Origin: an uncultured Clostridia bacterium
Lineage (GTDB): Bacteria > Bacillota > Clostridia > Christensenellales > Borkfalkiaceae
DNA: 8,721 nt
Reading direction: 5' to 3'
Assembly: GCA_905235815.1 (NCBI GenBank)
Contig: CAJOMT010000051.1
Location: forward strand, 1 to 8,721
Position numbers and translations under genes: made by a program. Every line of letters starts with the position of its first letter. The first letter of the stretch is position 1. Below are positions 1 to 6,929 of the stretch, one piece after another. The notes below the pieces were generated by a model. The model was not told where the DNA came from. It did no database searches and saw nothing but the letters and a program-made list of their open reading frames with translations.

Positions 1-2
1 AG

Positions 3-578
3 ATCAAAAAAGAAAAACCCCTCCCGCCGATCACGGAAGATGAAATACCGTTTGAAATACCAGATACATGGGCGTGGGTAAGATGGGGCGATTTATCACA
101 GTCAATACAATATGGATACAATGCCCCTGCACAGACAACTGGTAGAATAAGGATGGTGCGCATTAGCGACATTCAGAACAACAAAGTTTTATGGGATACA
201 GTGCCATACTGTGATATCCCTAACGAAGATATCCCCGCTTATTTGCTTTCGGCTAATGACATCTTATTCGCTAGAACTGGTGGAACTGTTGGGAAATCAT
301 TTTTGGTCAAAGAAGTTCCGTATGAGGCCATTTATGCTGGTTACCTGATTCGTACAAGATATAGCCGTTTCCTTGTCCCGGAGTATTTGAAATACTTCAT
401 GGAAAGTCAGCTTTATTGGGATCAGTTGAGAGACGGGACTATTGCAACGGCCCAACCGAACTGTAATGGAAAAACGCTATCAAAAATGCTTCTACCGCTT
501 CCGCCCTTTGCGGAACAGCAGCGCATTGTTGACCGAGTAAACGAACTCCTCGCCGTGTGCGATAGATTAAAAAAATAA
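3..578 (+). CDS. hsdS: Type I restriction-modification specificity subunit (HsdS), C-terminal part, cut by window start
   Basis: The frame is open from the first bases and ends at TAA 576-578, giving 191 residues with no start codon in the window. The first methionine at 153 is internal. HsdS gives the type I methylase/restriction complex its DNA sequence specificity through two target recognition domains (TRDs) separated by conserved helices. The sequence shows an inter-domain linker (KPLPPITEDEIPFEIPDTW), then a strand and loop typical of the start of a TRD (WAWVRWGDL), then the TRD body with DILFARTGGTVGK. It ends with the classic conserved helix PLPPFAEQQRIVDRVNELL. This is therefore the second TRD and terminal helix. 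The preceding half, and any hsdM or hsdR, lie outside the window. The next gene starts 22 bp downstream on the same strand, so the three following genes may be co-transcribed with the restriction system. Family assignment is secure; the DNA target cannot be read from sequence. Confidence 0.93.
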   Translation: MKKEKPLPPITEDEIPFEIPDTWAWVRWGDLSQSIQYGYNAPAQTTGRIRMVRISDIQNNKVLWDTVPYCDIPNEDIPAYLLSANDILFARTGGTVGKSFLVKEVPYEAIYAGYLIRTRYSRFLVPEYLKYFMESQLYWDQLRDGTIATAQPNCNGKTLSKMLLPLPPFAEQQRIVDRVNELLAVCDRLKK

Positions 579-600
579 AAACCAAATAGGAGATATACAA

Positions 601-2067
601 ATGAATTATGAATTGATTAAAAAAATAGACTTTGGCGAAATTGACGGATATGGCGATCCTAATCTTGAAAAGTATTTTTTGGATAATGGGTATTGGGATA
701 AAATTATCAACGATAAAACATTTTTTGTTGTAGGGAAAAAGGGAACTGGGAAGTCTTCTATATACCAAATGATAGAAAAGGAATCTTATAACAATGGCTG
801 TATTGTCGTTAATAAGGATTTTGGAGAATTTCCATTTGAAAAGCTGTTACGCTTGCAGGATGATAATTTTGCGAAACCCAATCAGTATCAGACTATTTGG
901 AGGAACGTTATTTTAAATCTTTTTGTTCAAGCTATTTCTAAATTACCAGACGAAAGAAATACGTATTACGATGAAATAAAATCATATAATGACATGTATC
1001 TTGGAAACGCTGTGGAGTTACATAAGGATATTATTTCCAAAACGATCAAAAAAGAAGGAAGTTTACTCTTCCACGGATTTGGTGCAGGTGCAGCAAAGGA
1101 AACCGGTAGTACTTACAAATATAACGACGAAAACATTACCGCTGTAAATTCAAGTTTAAATGACCTGATTGTTAATTACTTTTTAAACAGCGACGCAGAA
1201 AGAAAAATCGTAATTCAGTTTGATAGACTCGACGATAATTATAATCAATATCAGGATTTGGAAGAATATTATCAAGCAATCATTAGCCTTTTCAAAGTTG
1301 TATATACTTTCAACCAATTATTGCGTTCGAAAAATATTTTTAATGCAAAAGTCGTTTTGTATATACGCTCCGACATTATGAGAGCGATGGCATCTCGTGA
1401 TGCGGAAAGCGCAAGATGGGATGATTTTAGGATGGATCTCTACTGGGGGGTAAATAATATACGGGAAATATATCAATCAGATCTATATAAAATGGTGGAC
1501 AAAAGAATAAAGGCATCGTGTGCGGAATTAGCTGAAAAATCGTTTAAGGATATATTTTATGTTCCGAATAGTGTTAATTACGGAGAGAGAAAAAAAGAAT
1601 TATTCAAATCTTTGGTATTACAAACGTTGTTTAGGCCACGAGATCTCATTAATTTGCTAAAAACGCTTCAAAAAGAAATTAACAAAAGCGGGACTTTTAA
1701 TGAACAGGTTTATATTGAAACTTCAAAAAAATATGCCAATTGGCTTGTAAACACGGAAATAGCTAATGAAATTAACCCTGTGCTGAGAGATGATTATAAA
1801 TATGTGATAGAATTATTGCGCCTTTGCGGATCAAGAGATTTGAGTGTTAAGACTTTTACCGAACGATATAATTCCGTTAAACATGAATTTGCTCTTTCGC
1901 CTTTGGAATTGTTGGAGTTTTTATATAGTGTCGGTATAATTGAAAACACTTGGAAGGATAAAACTGGAAGACCGATGCATCGATCCATATTTAGAAATGA
2001 AGGCGATTTTGATAGGAATCTACAATTAAAAATCATTCCTGCAGTTTGGAATGGCTTGACCGTCTAA
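601..2067 (+). CDS. P-loop ATPase, Sll1717-like family (defence-associated)
   Basis: The product is 488 aa. ATG 601 is preceded by AGGAGA at 588-593 with 7-nt spacing. An N-terminal FGEIDGYGDPNLEKYF segment leads into Walker A GKKGTGKS (residues 45-52). A Walker B-like strand VIQFDRLDD lies at 204-212. An arginine-containing strand (YIRSDIMRAM, about 254-263) and an RPRDLI motif (345-350) sit where sensor residues occur in this group. The last ~90 residues look like a winged-helix region. The layout 'FG.ID...fvvG.KGTGKS...DrLDD...RPRD' is what I recognise as the Sll1717-type P-loop ATPases found in defence islands. The expected role is ATP-dependent sensing or regulation of partner effectors, which is an inference from context. 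The gene sits 22 bp after hsdS and ends 2 bp before the DUF3800 gene. No membrane segment is visible. The ATPase call is firm; the family name is likely. Confidence 0.8.
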   Translation: MNYELIKKIDFGEIDGYGDPNLEKYFLDNGYWDKIINDKTFFVVGKKGTGKSSIYQMIEKESYNNGCIVVNKDFGEFPFEKLLRLQDDNFAKPNQYQTIWRNVILNLFVQAISKLPDERNTYYDEIKSYNDMYLGNAVELHKDIISKTIKKEGSLLFHGFGAGAAKETGSTYKYNDENITAVNSSLNDLIVNYFLNSDAERKIVIQFDRLDDNYNQYQDLEEYYQAIISLFKVVYTFNQLLRSKNIFNAKVVLYIRSDIMRAMASRDAESARWDDFRMDLYWGVNNIREIYQSDLYKMVDKRIKASCAELAEKSFKDIFYVPNSVNYGERKKELFKSLVLQTLFRPRDLINLLKTLQKEINKSGTFNEQVYIETSKKYANWLVNTEIANEINPVLRDDYKYVIELLRLCGSRDLSVKTFTERYNSVKHEFALSPLELLEFLYSVGIIENTWKDKTGRPMHRSIFRNEGDFDRNLQLKIIPAVWNGLTV

Positions 2068-2069
2068 TA

Positions 2070-2876
2070 ATGAGCAATTATTTTGTTTTCACAGATGAGG
2101 CGGGCGCATACCAGTGGCGACCTAGCGAAGAACATATTAAAAGCCATCCGTTTTACATCCGCTCGAATGTTTTAATGTCCATAGACGATTATCGACAATA
2201 TCAAATTGATATGCAACGGATTAGCGGAGAATATGAAATACCTTATGATGAAGAAATAAAGTGGTCGGATTTATGGAGTAAAACGAAAAACAAACCACGT
2301 AATGAATTTATAAAAAGAATTACTGTTCCCCGCCTAAAAGGTTATTACCGTAAAGTTTTTGAAACGGCTGTAAGTAAAAATTCCTTGCGATTTATGTTTA
2401 CCGTAACGGATATTGTCGGTAAAACATGCAACTGGAGACGTGAGCCGATATATAAAAGCCACTTACAGGACGCTTTTCAAAGAATACAAATGGATATGTG
2501 TGTTGACGAATTTGCAACTTTTATAATGGACGAGCTTAACGAAGAGACAATCAAGCAAATCAAAGCAGCGTGTCATGAGTTTACAGTTCAAGGCGATTTT
2601 GTAAAATACAAGAATCTCTATCAAGGGGTTTTGATCGAAAACAGTCTATACAGCCCCGGAATTCAACTTGCAGATTATGCTGTCGGTGTTATGAACGGTT
2701 TTTTACGGGGGAAAATTGTTTCACCAGGAAAATATCAATTTGCAACGGATTTGTATAACGAATTCATTCAGCCAAATACACGACGCCATTCTAACGGAAA
2801 GGTAGTTGGATACGGCGTCGTTGATATACCAAAGCGCACAGCATTCAGAGGGCAGTTGGAATCAATTTTTGACTAA
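2070..2876 (+). CDS. DUF3800 domain protein (RNase H-like fold, putative nuclease)
   Basis: The product is 268 aa. I chose ATG 2070 because it lies 2 bp after the upstream stop (TAATAATG) and gives the family's usual beginning, MSNYFVFTDEAG. A TTG at 2046 in the same frame would add eight residues inside the upstream gene and lacks a good ribosome site. No strong Shine-Dalgarno precedes 2070, so translation probably depends on reinitiation from the ATPase gene. The conserved acids expected of DUF3800 are all present: D9 (TDEAG), E62 (EEIKWSDL), D154 (FIMDEL) and D202 (QLADYAVG). In this family they are thought to form an RNase H-type metal site, suggesting nucleic-acid cleavage, although biochemical roles are mostly unproven. 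The position between an ATPase and a nuclease-helicase suggests an effector or processing subunit of one system. The domain call is strong; the activity is inferred. Confidence 0.85.
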   Translation: MSNYFVFTDEAGAYQWRPSEEHIKSHPFYIRSNVLMSIDDYRQYQIDMQRISGEYEIPYDEEIKWSDLWSKTKNKPRNEFIKRITVPRLKGYYRKVFETAVSKNSLRFMFTVTDIVGKTCNWRREPIYKSHLQDAFQRIQMDMCVDEFATFIMDELNEETIKQIKAACHEFTVQGDFVKYKNLYQGVLIENSLYSPGIQLADYAVGVMNGFLRGKIVSPGKYQFATDLYNEFIQPNTRRHSNGKVVGYGVVDIPKRTAFRGQLESIFD

Positions 2877-2893
2877 AGAGGACATGAGATAGT

Positions 2894-4384
2894 ATGAAAA
2901 ATAAAATAGCATCCCTTATAGATATGGTAAAACTATCTCACAACGCAGAATTATCGGAACCATATATTCGATATTTATGTGGAATAAAAAGTGAGCGACA
3001 ATATCGGCATCAGGAAGTGCGGGATATTTTAAAGCTAATTGATCAATTGTCAGTAGCAGACAATAAAATGTCCGGTTTTATTTATGGTTATGTTGTTCCG
3101 CAGTTGAATAAGGAATTTGACCTTATTAAGATTACAGAGAATACGTGCTTGAATATAGAACTTAAAGGCGGAGACGCGGCAAGAGAAAAAATGCAGAGGC
3201 AATTGATTCAGAATCGCCATTATTTGAAGCTACTTAACAAACCGAACCTTCTTTTATACACCTATATTTCATCGGCAAATGAATTAGTAAAACTTGATGA
3301 TAATAATAATTTGGTCGAGTGTACGGTAGATGAATTATCTCGCGCGATGAATTTGATGGATGATGAGGCGGAACAGGTGGACTTGGATCAAGTATTTACT
3401 CCGAACAATATATTGGTTTCACCGCTTAATGCTACAGAACGATTTTTACGTGGTGATTATCTGTTGACAGAAAATCAGGAAAATATAAAAAAGGAGATTT
3501 TGTCATATATTTGTGGGGAAGATATAGACCGTTTTGTTGGACTGACTGGTGGTCCCGGCACGGGCAAAACACTTCTTATCTATGATATAGCCTGTGAGCT
3601 TGCAATACAACAAAAAATACTTATGGTTCATAGTGGAATTCTGTGTGAGGGACATAATAAACTTAATCAAAAACTAAATAATATAAAAATTATTTCCGCA
3701 AAAGAATTAAGGCTGCGTGAGATACGTGATGTTGATATTGTTATTGTTGATGAAGCTCACAGATTGTATACCGATTCTTTTGAAAAAGTGGAAAGATGGG
3801 TAAAAAGAGCAAAATCAACATGCTTATTTTCTTATGATGCGGGGCAGATGATGTCGTCTGCAGAGAGATATAGAAATGTATCAGAACGTATAGACAAATT
3901 ATGTTTAAACCATATCTTCAAGCTAACGAACAAAATCAGGACAAATAAGGAATTAGCCTTGTTCATTACTTGCCTTAGGGATTTGTCAAAATTTAGAGAT
4001 GAATATTCTTTCCCAAATGTACATATTTTTTATGAACCAAAAAGAGCCAATGCGTTGAATAGAGTTAAACAATTAAAGCAACAAGGTTATACATTTATTT
4101 CATATACTCCTTCCATTTTTAATCACGAAATTGATTATCAAAGCGATATATACAATACGCATAATGTAATTGGTCAGGAATTTGATGGCGTATGTATGTT
4201 GATGGACGACCACTTCTACTATACGTCGGAAGGAAAGCTTACTGCCAAAACACACCCGAATCCAGATTATCTGTTTAAACAATTATTATATCAGGGATTA
4301 ACAAGGGTTCGTAGTAGAATTGCATTAGTTATTATGTCAGAATCCATTTTAGAAAATATTATGAAAATAATGAAGAATAATTAG
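2894..4384 (+). CDS. PD-(D/E)xK-type nuclease fused to DUF2075 / Schlafen-group-3-like SF1 helicase
   Basis: The product is 496 aa. ATG 2894 is preceded by GAGG (2878-2881), 17 bp after the DUF3800 stop. The N-terminal ~150 residues contain EFDLI...NIELK, giving D76, E89 and K91, followed by QLIQNRHYL (about 103-111). This is the arrangement of a PD-(D/E)xK nuclease core. The helicase half has Walker A GLTGGPGTGKT (216-226) and Walker B with DEAH (DIVIVDEAHRL, 281-291). A DAGQMM motif III sits at 315-320 and the family-typical LTNKIRTNKELALFI at 344-358. VIGQEFDGVCMLMDD (425-439) and YQGLTRVRSRIALVI (466-480) match motifs V and VI. All helicase motifs look intact, so the enzyme should be an active ATP-dependent translocase with a nuclease domain. 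It is the last gene of the operon, followed by a hairpin terminator. The helicase family is secure; the nuclease domain rests on the motif only. Confidence 0.85.
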   Translation: MKNKIASLIDMVKLSHNAELSEPYIRYLCGIKSERQYRHQEVRDILKLIDQLSVADNKMSGFIYGYVVPQLNKEFDLIKITENTCLNIELKGGDAAREKMQRQLIQNRHYLKLLNKPNLLLYTYISSANELVKLDDNNNLVECTVDELSRAMNLMDDEAEQVDLDQVFTPNNILVSPLNATERFLRGDYLLTENQENIKKEILSYICGEDIDRFVGLTGGPGTGKTLLIYDIACELAIQQKILMVHSGILCEGHNKLNQKLNNIKIISAKELRLREIRDVDIVIVDEAHRLYTDSFEKVERWVKRAKSTCLFSYDAGQMMSSAERYRNVSERIDKLCLNHIFKLTNKIRTNKELALFITCLRDLSKFRDEYSFPNVHIFYEPKRANALNRVKQLKQQGYTFISYTPSIFNHEIDYQSDIYNTHNVIGQEFDGVCMLMDDHFYYTSEGKLTAKTHPNPDYLFKQLLYQGLTRVRSRIALVIMSESILENIMKIMKNN

Positions 4385-4438
4385 TATAGTAATAATACAA
4401 AACAAAAACGAATGAGATAATCAGTATCTTTATTGTAT

Positions 4439-4486
4439 AACGGAAGCCTAATTTGGGCTTCCGTTTGCGTATAGAAAATTTTTTTT
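4439..4486 (+). terminator. Rho-independent-type terminator after the defence operon
   Basis: A perfect 10-bp stem is formed by AACGGAAGCC (4439-4448) and GGCTTCCGTT (4456-4465) with a 7-nt loop, 54 bp after the nuclease-helicase stop codon. Only TTT follows the stem directly; a run of eight T begins at 4479, 13 nt later. The hairpin is strong, but the offset T-run makes the termination mechanism less certain. It would work on either strand and marks the edge of the defence block. A weaker 5-bp stem (AGATA/TATCT, 4415-4429) lies just upstream. Confidence 0.65.
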
Positions 4487-4507
4487 GCTATATGGAATAT
4501 TTTACTC

Positions 4508-4660
4508 GTTTTATTTGGCTACCTATTAGAGAGAAAAATTTTTTTCATTTTAACCTTGACTTTTGCCAGAAAATCGCCATTTTAAGTGAAGGGATAAAAA
4601 AATTTTTAGAAAATTTTTTAAAAAAGGTAAACTTTTTGCCGTTCTATCTGGCTACCTATT
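4508..4660 (+). repeat. Two-copy 20-bp direct repeat with TGGCTACCTATT core
   Basis: Copies at 4508-4527 and 4641-4660 follow the consensus GTTYTATYTGGCTACCTATT, identical at 18 of 20 positions, with starts 133 bp apart. The final 12 bases (TGGCTACCTATT) are exact. The intervening DNA is highly A/T-rich. Iteron-like protein binding sites or the remains of an insertion-site duplication are both possible. Simple A/T bias cannot explain the GC-containing core. Confidence 0.7.
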
Positions 4661-4741
4661 GAAGGGCTTTAAAAAATATTTTAAGAAAATTTAAAATTTT
4701 TTCGTTAAAAGTGAAATTTTCGGGTGAGTTTAACGGTTATA

Positions 4742-4773
4742 TATGGGGGATAAATATTTGAACATTATGGGGG
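4742..4773 (+). repeat. Paired TATGGGGG direct repeats
   Basis: TATGGGGG occurs at 4742-4749 and 4766-4773, with starts 24 bp apart (a little over two helical turns), in otherwise A/T-rich DNA about 85-110 bp upstream of the DUF6291-like gene. A TTGAAC at 4758-4763, lying between the copies, could be a -35 element, but no good -10 follows. The pair could be operator half-sites for a regulator of the downstream gene. Confidence 0.45.
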
Positions 4774-4804
4774 GTGTGATGCGTATGCGCTAACGTAAAG
4801 ACGT

Positions 4805-4827
4805 GCCGACGGTCTTAAAACGACGGC
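4805..4827 (+). promoter_or_regulatory. Imperfect hairpin in the leader of the DUF6291-like gene
   Basis: GCCGACG (4805-4811) can pair with CGACGGC (4821-4827) over six base pairs with one A-A mismatch and a 9-nt loop. An A-rich stretch and the ribosome binding site AAAGGAG (4841-4847) follow. It lies in the probable 5' leader, 14 bp before the ribosome site, so it could affect transcription or translation. The stem is short and imperfect, so this is tentative. Confidence 0.35.
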
Positions 4828-4854
4828 GAAAAAATAAATTAAAGGAGAAATTAG

Positions 4855-5565
4855 ATGGAACAAACAAGACAAATCAAACAGTTTCAGTTCTACGACTTTT
4901 ACGCCGAAATATTAAGCGGCTTAAACGACGAGAGTGCGGGGCGGATAGCAAGGTTAATGTGCGAGTATATGTTTACAGATAACCCAGTGGCTGACATTAA
5001 AGACGATATAGAACGGTTTTATTGGGGCAATATCGTTGACGTATTAAAGGAAAGTAAAGAAAACGAATTAAAAGGCAAACAGTCAACGGGATTAAACAGG
5101 AAGATGAAACATTTTACCTTTCAGGATAACTTTTATGACGCCATTAAACTACTCGATGATAAGCAAAGCGGACAATACGTTAAAGCAATATGCGGATATA
5201 TGTTTGAGAACAAAACGCCTACGCTAAAACCGCCGACAGACAGTTTCTTTATACTTGCAAAACGTAAATTAGACTTGTCTAAAACTCGTAAGAGAAACGG
5301 AAGTAAAGGCGGTAAGAAAGAGAAAATGCCCGTTATTAAAGAACAAGTAAAAGTGGCAAACGATATACCGCGCGAGCGTCTCGATATGGACGGTTTTTTA
5401 AAACGTAATCCGCAAATCAAGAACAATATATACCCTTTGAGTATGCGTTTGACTGACGGAATAGATTGGGCGAAACTTGCTAATAAACTGCCATATTCGG
5501 CGTATCGGGACAGCACGAACCTGTATCAGATAGTTGCGCATTACAAGGAAATAGTCGGCGGTTAA
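4855..5565 (+). CDS. Tandem DUF6291-like domain protein, possible replication or mobilization accessory
   Basis: The product is 236 aa. ATG 4855 sits 7 nt after AAAGGAG. The protein contains two similar ~65-residue units. The first (about residues 7-70) starts KQFQFYDFYAEILSGLNDES and has CEYMFTDNPV. The second (about 83-143) starts KHFTFQDNFYDAIKLLDDKQ and has CGYMFENKTP, then FFILAKRKLDLSKTRKRNGSKGGKK. The pattern F.F...FY..I..L.D..SG...YMF, with a basic KGGKK tail, is what I associate with DUF6291 proteins of phages and mobile elements. Those usually carry one copy, so this appears to be an internal duplication. The basic linker suggests DNA contact. No enzyme motif is seen. The C-terminal ~90 residues are not recognised. 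The function is unknown; a replication or mobilization role is inferred only from the neighbouring relaxase and the A/T-rich upstream region. Confidence 0.6.
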   Translation: MEQTRQIKQFQFYDFYAEILSGLNDESAGRIARLMCEYMFTDNPVADIKDDIERFYWGNIVDVLKESKENELKGKQSTGLNRKMKHFTFQDNFYDAIKLLDDKQSGQYVKAICGYMFENKTPTLKPPTDSFFILAKRKLDLSKTRKRNGSKGGKKEKMPVIKEQVKVANDIPRERLDMDGFLKRNPQIKNNIYPLSMRLTDGIDWAKLANKLPYSAYRDSTNLYQIVAHYKEIVGG

Positions 5566-5628
5566 ACGGAAAGCAAAATACAAGCAAATAGCCAAAAAAT
5601 GGTGCTAATTTATAGACCAGCTATTAAA

Positions 5629-5634
5629 AGTCAA
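5629..5634 (-). promoter_or_regulatory. Right-end -35 element (TTGACT) of a junction promoter
   Basis: TTGACT on the - strand lies 10 bp inside the predicted right end. In the circular form it would stand 18 bp upstream of the left-end TATAAT. IS110 elements are known to assemble a promoter across the joined ends, which drives the bridge RNA. In the inserted state this -35 faces flanking DNA with only a poor -10 nearby. Confidence 0.45.
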
Positions 5635-5654
5635 GCGAAAATAAGGGGTAAAAC

Positions 5655-5668
5655 AAAAAATATTTTTT
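5655..5668. repeat. A6-TA-T6 palindrome in the right end
   Basis: AAAAAATATTTTTT is a perfect 14-bp palindrome 70 bp past the transposase stop, within the right end of the insertion sequence. It may help end transposase transcription, although there is no GC stem. It could equally be simple A/T-rich sequence. Confidence 0.3.
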
Positions 5669-5737
5669 ATGTAAGAAGTTGAACGACAAATAGCCGCTCG
5701 GTGAAGAACGGCGTTTTGAAAACTAATAAGTTTGGCA

Positions 5738-6916
5738 TTAAATTTTAGGTGAATAAGGTTGTTTGGATTTCATAATAGCCCAAACAATAATGCAAAGTTT
5801 TCTTGCAACAGCTGTCGTTGCGAGGCGATGAGATTTTCCCCTTGCACGTAGTTTTGAGTAATAATCGTAGAGAGACGGATCGCATTGCAAAGACATAAAA
5901 GCCGCCATCCATAGAGCTCGTCGCAAGTATGGTGAACCGCGCTTGGAAATCTTGTTTTTTGAAGAATTGAATTCCCCGGACTGTTTAACCGAAGCGTCTA
6001 ATCCCGCATAGGCTACAAGTTTGGAAGAATTCTCAAAACGGTTAATGTCTCCTATCTCGCTCACTATTACGCTACCGAGAGTAGGACCTATGCCGCTTAT
6101 GGTGGTAATAACACCATATTCGGTTTGAGAAAGCAATTTTGCCATTTCGGCATCGACTTCGGATATCTGGTTTTCCATAAACTCTATTTGAGCAACAAGT
6201 TGCTTTATCTCGAAAGAGAAAGAGTCTAAGGCATAGGAAATGCCGATTGAAGTCTGCGCTGCCGTTTTGAGAAGTTCTGCTTTTTCTCTGCCGTTTCTGC
6301 CGCGACTGACTTTGTTTAAGAGATTGGCCAATTTGGTTGTGGAGATCTCCATGAACTCATCAGGGGTAGAAAATTGTTCGAGCAGTTGTTTGCTTGTTTT
6401 ACCGAAAACATCGGAGAAAACGTTGGTATATTCGGGGAAAACCTGATCCAATATTGCAATGACTTTCTTTTTAAGACTCCCGCAGATGTCACTTATGGAT
6501 AAGCGAAAACGCGTGAGATTTTTAAGAGCAAGCATTGTTTCATCGGGAATATACGTTTCCGAATACCTGCCAAACCGAGTGAAGTCGGCAATAAGTAAAC
6601 TGTCGAGATTGTCGTTCTTGACTTTACGGATGGTTATTTCTCTAAACGCCGCAGTTTGAATCGGGTTAAACACTTTTACGGATAATCCGTTTTCTATTAA
6701 AAAGAAATATAGCGGATACCAATATTGACCGGTAGATTCTAAGCCGATGGTGCAATCGTCTTTTTCGATCGAGTTGTTGGTGAGAGCGGAAAGGAATTTA
6801 GCGAAACCATCGGAAGAATTACGGAAGTTAAAAGGCTTAACGACGATGTTACCTGAAATATCCGTAACGGCGGCTTGGTGAGAACGTTTAGCAACGTCAA
6901 TGCCAACAAAAAACAT
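5738..6916 (-). CDS. IS110-family transposase (DEDD recombinase with C-terminal serine domain)
   Basis: The product is 392 aa, normal for the family. The start ATG (6916-6914) has GGAGG at 6928-6924, 7 nt away. The N-terminal RuvC-like DEDD domain shows D7 (FVGIDVAK), E60 (IGLESTGQYW), and D102 and D105 (KNDNLDSLLIAD). A coiled-coil-like middle (about 230-265) follows. The Transposase_20 region has TISGIGPTLGSVIVSEIGD (272-290), YAGLDASVKQSG (303-314) and KRGSPYLRRALW (325-336), in which S328 is the expected nucleophile. IS110 enzymes work with a bridge RNA that pairs separately with the target and donor DNA. The matching non-coding left end is present here. All catalytic residues are intact and the frame is unbroken, so the enzyme is probably functional and recently active. 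Confidence 0.95.
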   Translation of the reverse strand: MFFVGIDVAKRSHQAAVTDISGNIVVKPFNFRNSSDGFAKFLSALTNNSIEKDDCTIGLESTGQYWYPLYFFLIENGLSVKVFNPIQTAAFREITIRKVKNDNLDSLLIADFTRFGRYSETYIPDETMLALKNLTRFRLSISDICGSLKKKVIAILDQVFPEYTNVFSDVFGKTSKQLLEQFSTPDEFMEISTTKLANLLNKVSRGRNGREKAELLKTAAQTSIGISYALDSFSFEIKQLVAQIEFMENQISEVDAEMAKLLSQTEYGVITTISGIGPTLGSVIVSEIGDINRFENSSKLVAYAGLDASVKQSGEFNSSKNKISKRGSPYLRRALWMAAFMSLQCDPSLYDYYSKLRARGKSHRLATTAVARKLCIIVWAIMKSKQPYSPKI

Positions 6917-6929
6917 ACAACTACCTCCA

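Larger units (their letters stand above)
4470..4840. other. AT-rich non-coding region, possible origin or control region
   Basis: No convincing gene lies between the operon terminator and the DUF6291-like gene. A TTG-started frame of 69 codons (4453-4662) overlaps the terminator and consists mainly of A/T-tract-encoded F, K, L and N residues. The stretch holds repeated AGAAAATTTTTT tracts (4473-4484, 4608-4619), a 20-bp imperfect direct repeat, a pair of TATGGGGG motifs and an imperfect hairpin. Such a mix, upstream of a possible replication or mobilization gene, would fit an element's replication origin, a regulated promoter region or an insertion boundary. The sequence alone does not decide between these. 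Confidence 0.5.

Noticed and set aside
153..155. ATG 153 as the start of the specificity subunit
   Set aside because: The frame is open to the window edge and the upstream residues (linker and IPDTW segment) are typical HsdS sequence, so this methionine is internal.
2046..2069. TTG 2046 as start of the DUF3800 protein
   Set aside because: It lies inside the ATPase gene without a ribosome site. ATG 2070 gives the family-typical N-terminus.
4453..4662. 69-codon TTG-started frame in the A/T-rich gap
   Set aside because: It starts inside the terminator hairpin, has no ribosome site and consists mainly of A/T-tract-derived residues.
5608..5634. TTGACT with TATAAA downstream as an outward promoter at the right end of the insertion sequence
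   Set aside because: The spacing is 14 bp, and the alternative TAAATT at 16 bp is a poor -10. The TTGACT fits better as half of the junction promoter.
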